A stretch of 64,000 bases of DNA. Source: Numida meleagris. Its lineage: Eukaryota > Chordata > Aves > Galliformes > Numididae. The stretch lies in NCBI RefSeq assembly GCF_002078875.1, contig NC_034421.1, positions 257,955 through 321,954 on the forward strand. Reading direction: 5' to 3'. Every line of letters starts with the position of its first letter. The first letter of the stretch is position 1. Under the pieces are notes generated by a model. It was not told the origin of the DNA and ran no database searches. It saw only the letters and a program-made list of their open reading frames with translations. The position numbers and the translations under genes were made by a program. Of this stretch, positions 27,001 through 39,000 are shown one piece after another.

Positions 27001-30000
27001 TTTAAGTACCTCCACAGAACCACTACCTCTGTTCCACTGTGCGAGACTAGTCTCCTCTTCAAAATAGGATTGCTTTTCATCTCCATGGTTGTTTTGGCTG
27101 TTAGCTCCAGTTTAGCAGGGCTACAGCTAAGCTCATACATCATCCCTCTCAGCATCCCTCTGCTGACCTCAATGACAGCCTCACTGCTGTGCCTGCTATC
27201 TAAGCCAAAAACCAAAGGTATCCCCACAATGAGACGGTGTCTTACAGGCCCTTCCTACAACAGACAGGGCCACTGGTATAGAAACAAGAGATCTAGTAGG
27301 CTAGCCAGCTCAGTGGGTTTCCTGTTCCTCTCTATTCTCGTAGTCTATGCTTGTAACTCTTTCTTGTTTTAAACATAAACTGTGTTTTTTTTTTCCCTCT
27401 CGAGAATCTGCCACAATGAAGTTGTGCAATACACTGTGTCATTTCACAATTATTACATGGAAGAATAAGCTGATCGATTCTAATAAAAACAACACAGATG
27501 ACTTCTGAATAGGTTTTCCTGGCTTAGCCTGTGCTGTATTAGCTGAAATGTCTTCTCTCTCTTCTTCAGACGTATATATTTCTAATATTCCATTAGCCTA
27601 AAAACATTAGTTCTATGAGATGCAAAAAATGGTTAATACAAAAATGAAAATAATGTAAACATGACTATATTCACTACTGGACAAACTACCTGCTCAATCT
27701 AACTTTATAAAGAACCCCATCTCGTTAGTACTCCCAGAAAAGCCGGACTGAAATACCTGTTTGTCTACAGCTGTAAGCAACTGATTTTCTCAATACATTA
27801 GAAACAAGTAATAATCTGTTCTGAGCCACAAGAAGGGGTCACAGTAAAGAACTTCCCTGCATGAAAACACAGACTTATTTTATAACTTTTGGCATTGAAA
27901 CAGGAAGGAAATTGAACTCCAGTTTTAGCTAATAATTAAGAATTATTACATTAAAGCAATGACAAAACCCCCCAAATGAAGGAGGCAGCCTATTAGGGGC
28001 TGAACTACTCTTTGGGTTTCAGTGAACAACATTCAATGTAATTACTGCAAATGCTGACATTTTTCTGAGTTTTAGCCATGCAGATGTCCATTTAACAAGC
28101 TAATTTGTGGAGTTTACTGTTCTGCCTTCTGCTGTGAAAATGACTGTTATGCTTCATTTAAGCCCAGTTCTGCTCTTCTGTCCTTTCTCATCTTAGTTCT
28201 TTGGAGCTGTCCCATTGGGCATAGACCACTTCTGCCTTCAGGTTTGTTCTGATGAAATCATGATAAGCAGGGAAAAAGACTGCAGTGTTACAGAAGCTGT
28301 AAAAACAAACTTAATAAAAACAAGCAAAACGTACAAATTTTTCTTTTCAATAACTGTTCTTTTTTAAGAGCCAGAGCAAGATTTTGATCTTTCACTTTCT
28401 TGTGAAAGATTGATAACTATGAAATTTACAGCTTTCTAAGAATTTCACAATGTTTAGAGTTTCATACTGAGTAGATACCAACATGACAAATAACTCTTTG
28501 AAACGCTATGAAGTCGCTTAAGTCCGATGAAATTGTCCTGTTAAACTAAGAAATGCTTTCAATAAGTGGGTACAATTACTTAAAAAGAAGTGTGCCTTTC
28601 CTGATGTCTAAGGCATTGTCTAGCCTTACAAAGACATCTTTGCTATCAGAGCAAGTGAATAATGAAAAGGCAGTTAATATCAGCCAGACTCAATGGCTGA
28701 AACGAATCATTTATTCCTTAGAATATGCTCTCTTAACCCAAATAATCCTTTGCCATTTTGTGACTTTATTCCACACCCATGTTGGCTATAGAATGTTCAG
28801 AGAAGAGCTTACAAGAGAAGCTGGCAATGTGCTGTGGACAGAACAGCCACAGATGGAAACTGGACTCTTTGGTCCAGTTCCTACCTATTAAAACCACATT
28901 TCTGTCATTGACTATGTATGAATTGGTAGTTTGGAAATAACAGCTTTGTTCAGCTTGAGTCAAAATGATGTGGGCAAGATCTTCTGTCACTGACTTCCAA
29001 GGAAGAAGCAAAAAGTCTTCTGCAGTTCAAGCGAGTAGAAGAGCCTGGAAATGTGCCTTATAAAAAGCAATCACGTTGAAACTAGAAAGCTAGTTGTGAT
29101 CGCCCTGTCTGACAGTACCTGCATAACCCAAAGCACTGGCTGCATGCAAATTAATCCATATATATAGCATGTGCAATTCCAAGGAAGCAAAGGAGGCAAC
29201 AAAGATTGAAACACAAAGATACAACAGGCCAAATAAATAACTCCTTGTGGATGTCCATTCTATGTATGCATTTTAAAAGATTCATAAGCTAAATAAAACT
29301 TACAGGGCTAACAAAGAGGGAAAAGGCATTTTTAACTGTAGAAATGATATTTTTAATATAACAGAAGAAAAACCTATGTTTTCACATATATAAAATATAT
29401 GTAATCGATCTAGTACAATGGAAAAGTGCATAATTTAAGACAGTTGTGTTTCAAAGATTTTGATTCAGAGAGTTGTGGCCAGCAAGATTCCTTTTTTCAG
29501 CTGTGGATTTGACTATATGTTATGGTCTAAAATACAAATAAGTATATACTTGCTCAAGAAACACTTTCTTCTGACAGCCCTTTGGTATGCTTGCAATACG
29601 AGACTACAACACATTGTCAAGCAGATACTCTCCATGCATAGAGAGCATCTCATGCTTTCCTGCTCTTGGGCTGATTACAGCAAATTAAATTTCACACTAA
29701 GCAGCTTGGAGGCTTAGAATGCTCCATTAGGTTTAACTAGAATCAGATAATTACTATAAATGTTTATTTATGCAACCACAGTGACATTTTATGAAATTGG
29801 TATTATTAAATGTTTGACAAATACTGTGCTATCCACCCAGTTTCCTGGACATAACTAAGAATAGCATGCAGGTTTTGAGAAGAAAACAGCCAAGAATCCT
29901 TTTGGTTTGGCTCCATCATGCCCAGTATATCAATGTTTTTGCTAAGTTTCAACAGTAATAGAGATGGATGCAGTGAGTTAACTTACTTTATGCTACCTTA

Positions 30001-33000
30001 CTGTCAGGAAACTATATCAAACTTGAACACTGCACATGGTATTTTAGGTGACAAAGCAGGAAAAAGAAAACTCAACAGTGATCAATGACGTGTGTACATA
30101 TATATATATATATTTTTTTCTTTAAAATTCACTTAGTATTCAACAAATACAATTTCTACCTGCACCTAATCCAGTTTAAACATTTCAACTCCACTGTTAC
30201 TACCTAGCACTTAAGTCAATCTGTGCCTTTTCTACTTTGTGCTCTGTTTAAATCTCCACTGACAAAGATCCAGGAATTGAGATTTAGCTGACAATTTTGC
30301 TGAAGCCGCATGTGCCAGAGCTGAACACAGCTGCCTCCTTCCCAGCTGTGCCAGGCTGATGAGAGCATTAAAAAAAAAAAAAAAAAAACAACTTGCTTTT
30401 GTTAAACCAAGCAGCCAGTTCAAAAATAAATAAATAAATAAAAGGGTGGGGGCATATGGCAAAGGTGACAAGCTTGCAGTCATTTTTTAAAACTGGAACC
30501 ATACTGTAAGCCTTATTTCTGTTGACTACTTTTTTTTTTTTTTTAAATATCTGTTTGTTTGTATGCTTGCTATATGGACAAACCAAACATCAGCATTCAT
30601 GCTCTTGCCTTCTACACGAGGAAGGGAAATCTTTTTTTTTTTTAAGAATTACTGTATTCTTAGTTAAAATTAAACCTTTTAAAGTTATCTCCTTATATAC
30701 ATGCTTTCCTCCATTGTTCCTTTGTTTTAGCAGAACAGGTTATTTAACAGTAGTTTAACAGCAATAATGAAAGCAGTTCACAGCTAGACTTACTGGTGTA
30801 AAATCACTCTTTGAGAAAGATACTGAGCATTACCAGCCATTTTTTCCTTCATAGGATGTCTTGCTAATTCATTCTAGCTTTAAGTGCTGCTTTATAAGTA
30901 ATGCCTCCTATTTCATGATGTCAGCCCATGACCTCAGAGGCGGATGCTGGTGGGATGGCAGCAGAGGCTGAAGCTTCCCACCACCATTCCGTGACATGTT
31001 GGTGCCGTGTGACAGATGGCAGCAGAGGGGCACTCTGACAGAATGGCGCCTGACGTGGAAATGGATATGACATAAAGGTGTGGAATTGAATTCCTCCATG
31101 CAGGCCAAGATGGACATTCACTGATGGTTGTGAACAGTGGATGGCGATGCACTGAGGTCATGGGTGGTGCGTTTCAGCAGTGAAGACAAGCCACATTCCA
31201 GATAGTCATGAATATTTTTACAAGTGCGGCATGCAGGCTCCTGTTCATCAATAGTGAAAATGCACAGCTAATGCTGGTGACTACGTTGAAGAACAGTGTT
31301 TTGTAGCTAAAAGAATTTGCTCTATCAAATAGTGTTATTGTGCTCTTTGTATTCATAGTAGTTTCCATGGTAATAAATAGGAGTCACTACTTTTGGAGAG
31401 ACCTACGTAGCTGTAATGCTATAATGTGATGGAAAGTACAGTATAGCAAGATGGCAAAGCCTTCAATTGCAGCAAATGAGGACAAACCCAAATGCAGCAG
31501 CCATGGATGCAGAAATGAAGGAAAAAAGTTGCTTACCTCTGGAGGACCTCAGATAGGTAGGGAGTGCAGGGTCACCAACCAGCAGACCAGGCTGCCCAGA
31601 GCCACGTCCAGCCTGGCCTTGAATGCCTCCAGGGACGGGGCATCCACAACCTCCTTGGAAAACCTGTTCCAGTGCATCACCACCCTCTGACATCTTACTA
31701 TTTTAAGTAACATCTAACCTCTTAACATCTAACCTAAACCTCCCCTGTCTTAGTTTAAAACCATTCCCCCTTGTCCTATCCCTATCTACCCACAGATACA
31801 GTTGCACCCCCTCCTGCTTATATGCTCCCTTCAAGCATGACACATATCCCTCACATATTGTTTATATGCTCCCTTCAAGTATACCCTCACCTCCACTGCC
31901 AACCCTTACATGAGGGCTGGGAGAGGCTGGATCCTGGCTCCACCCCTTCCAGTCACTCAGGTGCATTACATTGCATGCACCTGAGCTCCCCTGAGTTCAC
32001 CCTGCCTTCCCACCAGGTGCTCAGTCACTGGTTCAAGCCATGACTTAACATTTCTGCTACAGCAGCATTAAGATCTTCTATGGGACCCAACATTTGTCTG
32101 TATTTTATTCAGTTCACAAATATATAAATGGCAGCTTGTGCATTTGCATAGAGATTTCATATCACTCACTTCTTGTGCACAAAAGCTACCGGAAGGGCTC
32201 CAAATTTCCAGCAGTTCCGTTACCAAAATGTGAACAAGATGGTTCATATCTGATACAACAAAGGACAAGTGCAGGCAGTTTTTTTCCTAGGAGGGATGTC
32301 AAGCTGAATCAACTGCAAATCAACTGAAAATTGACAAGTTTGTACATTAATTACCTTCAGAATATTAGGTAAAGAGGTGAAAAGATATTCACATGCAAAC
32401 GACTGCAGAATTTATTAAATATATGTTGTGAAAGTTACTATCATCTCCATAACAACCACAGTGATATCAGTGATCATTTTGTGTTTTAGTGGATCCAAAC
32501 CAAAAGACAAGTGGAGCTGCTAGGGAGGCACTAGCTTCAGCTCTTACTGAAGCCAAATATTCACTCATCTTTTCTGGTGAAGCTCAAGACTGCTTCTGAA
32601 GTAGAAGTTGTTAAAATATTCACAGTAGGGAGGTGCCCTTACTGCTGAGAAATAAAATGCTTTGATAAGGGCCGTTTACTTTGGTACATGCTTTCCCTCT
32701 GAGAGTTAAGGAGTTTTCTTAGAGCTACCCTCTAACGCAGAAGTTTGTAATTATTTGCTGCAGCCTATGCTTTAAAATTTATTATACATAGAAACATGAG
32801 CTTTGGAAGAAGCTATATTCAGTGGCTCAGTGTTTAACAGAAGCAAAAGGCAGGAATATTCTGAACTGCAGCAGTTGCACATCACATCTGGGCCCTGGAA
32901 AGAGGCTCAAGTTAGTAATTCTCTCAGGAGAGGGAATGCCTTAAATCTTTACAGTGATTATAACCAGAAATGAAGCCATACCACTGTCTTTACAACAGAG

Positions 33001-36000
33001 CCATCACCTCTGATGCTCCTCAGCTCTGAAGCTGTTTTGCATGTAAATAACATAACTCTCTCCAGCCTACATGTCAGAGCTTATAAGAGGTGCTGACTGT
33101 ATAAAAGCCAGTATGCCCAGCTCATCTTGTGTCCTGATCATCAAATTGTCAAGGAGAAATCAAATTGAGAAATGCTGATTTGAAAATCATGTCCCTTAAT
33201 TGCTGCTTAAATTTGAATTCAGAATCCCAATATTTGGCACCTGCTCTTGGAAAACTTAGTGCATATCGTTGCCTCTATTATTATACAAAAATACTGTTTG
33301 TATGGAAGACAGGATTACAGACTGAAGCACATAATTTTGAGGACACATGTAGCTGGCATTTTTACTTGCTTTTCACATAAAGCACATAGCGTTGCCCAAA
33401 ACTATAATTAGTCAAATTGAGTTGCTACGCAGTAAGGCTTTACTGGGGGGTTGGAGTGACAGAGAAGAAAATTGTGCAAGATTTGTGGGGAATAAACACA
33501 CACCACAAATGCACACAGACTCCCCACACTGCATGCAGGGGCAGGGAGCTTGCTGGCTAGCAAGAAGGTCCTAGAAGTGCTGGAGACCCAGGAAGCAGCA
33601 GGTAGAGAATGAGGAGCCAGAAACTCCAGTCCACACAGCGAGTTCCCAAAACAAGCTGGTAATAAGACTACTAGACCAGGACTGTGGCCCTCCTACGCCA
33701 GCATAAAGCTGGTGGCCTGCTTGTAGCCAGGGCAACTGCTACTCCTCTGACCATAAAGTGGCAGCTATACCTACCTATTCTACTGCATTGCATCAAATTT
33801 CTAGTATTTATCCAATTAAGGATTTGAAATGCAAATCTGCATATATGTGCGTAGAAGAACACATGTAAAATACGTATGCTGACACGTGAGAACAAGGACA
33901 ATGTTTATTCTAACAAGCAGTCAACTATTAGAAGAATATGACAAATCCGTCTGATGTTAAGGAAACTTTTAAAATAGTAGAATACAAGAAATTCAGGAGA
34001 CCGTATCTTTGGCCTAGATAAAAAATTCGTATTGTGATTATGTATGTTCCACTAAAATACCATCCTTCCTCACAGACTTCTTTACTACGTTATTGCAACC
34101 ACTTGCAATAATACTGAGTATCTTTGAAAAACCGCAAGGATTCCCAAAACCGTGGGACAGGATGAGAAGCCACGGTGACAAACAGAGGTCTCAGGTAGAT
34201 ATAAGGATTAAATGAAGTGCTTTCCTTTCTGTGCAAGATCTCCCCAGGAACCAGGTGTACCAATTTCAAGGCCACTGTCGTGGTCCAGAACAGCACAGAG
34301 CAGCTCTAACCTGAGCAAACAAAAAAAAACTCCTTGCAGCTTCCCTCCCTCCCCACGCTCTGCCTTGCAGTGGGGGGATACAGAACAGGTAATGCAAAAG
34401 AGCTAAGACATAATCAAAAAAAGACTAAAAGCAGCTGAAATGAGCAACATTGCTTAAATATTTTATTATCTTTAAAGTGAATAAAAATCTATGCAAAAGC
34501 CCCACAGCAACAGGCCTCAGGAATAAGCATCCTGATGTGATAAAGCTAGAAAGAAAGATGTACGATTGCTTCTGAAGCTAATGAGAGAAATGGAAGTATA
34601 GGCAGATTAATTAAAAAGGAAGAAGTGCCATCATAATTAATTCAGGCAATTAAGAAGAACAGAGACAACAAAATTCTTATATTGGGATTCGGCTTCTTTT
34701 AAGTACAATGGTTTCATCTTCTGCCATCATTTACAAAGCTGTCTAGATTGATTAGTTCTTAACAGAGGTATATAAAAAATGGAATAGATGGATTATTCAG
34801 AGAAAAGACCTTTGTCACAGCAAATGCGAGGGATGTGGGCATTCTCATCCTCCTTCCTATGTCTCAGCAAAACGAACAAATTCTGAAGTACGTGTACTCC
34901 GAAGCACAGTACAACACACATGGCTTTTGGCTGCCAGATGCTGTTTCCACTCACATTACCAAGAGCGGAAGTTTGCTTTACCAGAAACACATTCGTTTGA
35001 GAAATTTGTTATAAAGAACAAGTTGAAATCCTTTAATTAAAGCATTTACTAATATATAACAAAGGTAGAGGAAAACAAAAAATCTCACTATTTGGGCTTA
35101 CTTGACTGAGAAGGCTGGTGTTGGATTACTTAGCATATAAAGACCTGGGCAGGAAAAGCGTATATTAGAGATTATGCCTTCACTTAAAGAAATTAGTACA
35201 AGAATTCACAATGTAGTTCAAGTGCCATAATATTCAATTCTAGTGATTTTTATTTCTTATAATTAACATACATATAAAATAAATTCAGAAGTGCAATCAT
35301 AAACATCATTTGCTCACCAATCGATCATTACACTGCTAACAGATCTACCATAATCACATTCTATCAGTTTTTTTGATTACACAAATTATTAGTCAAGTCT
35401 CGTTTCATTTAGTCTCTAAACAGATACATTTTATTAGTCAGCGCTAAGTGAACTTTGCAGGAGACTTGCTGTCTTACTTGTTCTTTCACCCATGTAAGCA
35501 GAGCAATTAATGAAAAATAATTAAACACCTGATCTAAAATTACATCACCTGAAGGACTTTGCTGGATAGAACTGGCATCTATCAAGTCACTGACAGCTGT
35601 AGAATCATTACAAAAATGCATTCATTTTAGACAAGTTCCTCCAAAGGAATTCAGCCATATAAAAACAGCACAATGCTGCATGTTAAACCGGAACAGGGAA
35701 GAGGGGTAAGAAAGACGGCTGGGGAGAGCTGCCTGCCATGTATGATGGAGTTATTCTATAGAAAAGACACCATTTTTTCCAGGTTGTGGGTCAGGATCAG
35801 GGGAGGTCAGATCCTAACAGTGGAATTTTGCTACAGACCACCCAATTGGGGTGAACAAGTGAATTAAGCCTTCCATAAGCAACTTGAGGAAGCCTCCAGA
35901 TCACAGACCCTGGCTCTTCTGGGAGACTAACCTCCCTGATACCTGCTGTCTAAGAGTGAGCCTGGGACAACCTCTTAACACACGTGCAAGATGGGCCAAC

Positions 36001-39000
36001 CAGGTCCCAGCCACTCACAAACACAGAAGTACTTGGGAGCATGTTAATCCCTGACAGCCTTGGCTGCAGCATCCATCAGAGTGGAATTTGTGATCCTGAG
36101 GGAAGGAAGGAAGGCAGTTAGCAAATCTGGAGATTCAGGAGAGCAGACTTTGGCTTATTCAGAGAATTGGTAGATGGGATCCTGTGGGAGGTAGCTCTGA
36201 AAGGTGAGAGTTTGAGAGAGACGACAGGTTTTCAGAGACAACCACCTCCTAACAAGGATGGCCCATCCTGATACTGAGGGAAAAAAAAGACTAGACTATC
36301 AAGAAAATGATGTGGCTAAATGGGGAATTCGTGTCTGAGTGTTGATGTAAAAAGAACATTAAAAAAAGACTGAAGCAAAGACAGGCTTGAAAGGAAGGAT
36401 ACTGACCAACTGCCTGGGCATGCAGGGCTCCTGTTGGGAAAAACAAAGTTCAACGAGAGTCAAAACTAGCAAGGGACATGGTAGGCAACATGAGTTTCTG
36501 TGACTACTTTAGCAATAAAAAAATAAAAAACATGTGGAACCACTGCTGAGTAAGGAAGTGATTAATGACAGGTATTTCAATGCTCTTTTTGCCTCTCTTT
36601 GCTGTTTTCCCAAGCCTTTGGTCCTAGACTTAAAGAAGCAAAGAGAAGGAGGATTCAGTTATACATCTCTTGAAAAAGTTCAGCCCAAGAAAGTCTGCAG
36701 GGCCTGATGGGATGCATCCAAGAGTGGCTGGCTGATGTTACTGCAAAGAACTTCTCTAAAATCTCTGAAAGGTTGTTCCAGTATGGATGGATGGACATCC
36801 GGCTGAACTGTTTGGCTCAAAAGGTATCAGTTAACAGAAGAGCATAGGAAGGTCTCATAAGCCAAAACAGAAGGTTCCAACTTGATATGACAAAAAATGA
36901 AATAATTTTCCAGAGTTACAGAAAAATGCAGTGAAACAAACACATTACTCAATCAATAATATTTTGTAGATTACTGTTTTCCCATACTAAATTATGGTAC
37001 ATTAAGTTAATGTACACAAATGTCTTCAGAAGAAAGACTTTCATTATGGTGGTGTCCAGGTATAACTGAAGTATCATGTTTAGAGAAATCATTTTTAGTA
37101 ACAAAGTTGCAGTATAAGGTATTGCTTAAAATTCTTGATTATGTACCAGAATATTAGCATTACCAGGAATAGATATCCTATTCTTGATTACGTAGTCAAG
37201 AAAAACTTTTGAGAATAATATTCAGAATACAAACTACTTTTAATCAGCAGCTAAATACCAAGATACGGGCACTGATTACTTCATTGCTCTAATGACATCT
37301 CTAATGGATTCCAAGCGTTGTGCTTGATTGCTTCCCAGCTGATCAGGATTCTGTTCATCACTCTTAGCTGCTGGAATTCTCAGATTTCCTGGAGTTCCTT
37401 AGCAAAGGCTTCAAACTTGCTTCAGATAGAAAGCTACAGCACACACTTTAAAACAGTCATTATAAACATACTGAGCTCTCCATGATAAAACATATTAGGA
37501 AAGGAACGTTTGGGGTTTTGTGCTGTTTTTATTTACAGGCAGTGGTTATAAAGCAATAAAATCCAAAGAACTTGACAGACATCAGCCAACAGACCATAAA
37601 ATATAACTGAACCTCAGCTGACTGTAGCTTTCTTTAATAAAATATGCTGCAATAGTAACTATGATACACTGTCATTAACTCTGATTTTAATATAGCTTTA
37701 ATATAGCTGATATACACAAGTGATTTAAAAGGTAATTTGAGATACTGAATAAGATACATATAAGCAAAATTCACAGTTGTTAAAATTAAACAAAAGCATT
37801 ATGTAATTTTTAATTTTTCCTACTAAAAAAAAAGAATTTGTAATCCTTCCTTTTACTGAACTAACATGATAAGGGAATTATTTTTAGAGAGACTCCTCTG
37901 TGTAATAGCATGGAACGACTGAAGTACCATACAACTACAAGTATGCAGTAAGGAGGTCCAAACATCACTGGCTAGAGCAGTGAAACTGTATTTGAGTGGT
38001 AATGTGTTTAAGAAATATGACATCTCAAGCACAGTATTAGTACCAGAATTAGCGGAAAGAGACTTGTACTATTTGATAATGGAATGTGAGAGCTCTTTTG
38101 GCTCTCTTCTTTCTTTCTTTTTTAATCTGAGCTATAACTGATGCACACTGCAGTTTCAAACATACCCATAGGAGAATAAATTTAGGGACTCATTCCTCCC
38201 TGAGTAGGAATTCACCTTGATTCCTAGAGTTCATCGTGTAATGTGGCAGAAAACTAGAGAAAACAACTGTAGTACTTCCAAGTATTTCAGAAACTATCAC
38301 CGTGAAGAACTTGGAAAGGTTTCATTTTTAACATCAGAGGATTTCCATTGGATAAAAAAAAAACCAAAACCGCAGCAAATAAGTTCTTACAAAGTCAACA
38401 ACTTGGCTTCTTAATGCCAGTGTCTTGCAAAGTCTTATAAAGTAACAGCTATTAATAAGCCACACCAAATAAATTGTCAGTATATACTTCAAGATGTTGT
38501 TAAAACATGGTGTGGCCTGTCTCACTTTGAAATATATTTTCTCAGATTTTTTATTTAACCTTTTTTGTTTTGAAAGAGTTTCTATTCCAGAGACTGAGAG
38601 AAAAAAAAGGCAGGAGAAAATTCTCTGAAAAGCCTATTATTTCACTTCCAAAATACACATCCATCCAGTTTAAACTATTGCTTCAAGTTATTTTAAACAC
38701 ACAGATTCAGATTTACCTTCCTTAAATATTTTTTCTGACTCAGCATTTCTGTCACCCTTGCTGTATTGTATTATCTCTCTCTGCCCTTTGGGCAAATAAT
38801 GAGAGTGCTAATCCCCAGACATCTCTGTGAAATAGAATGATTCACTTCTATCTCAGGCTCTCATCCGTTTGGACAGAAAGACAAAGGGTTGACTGTAAAG
38901 TTGCGTTTATATGTTTACCAGCATAAGACACAACAAATCATTCGCACAAAACCAGTAATGAAATAGGACAAGTATTGCTGGTTCAATTTTTCCAGTTGAA

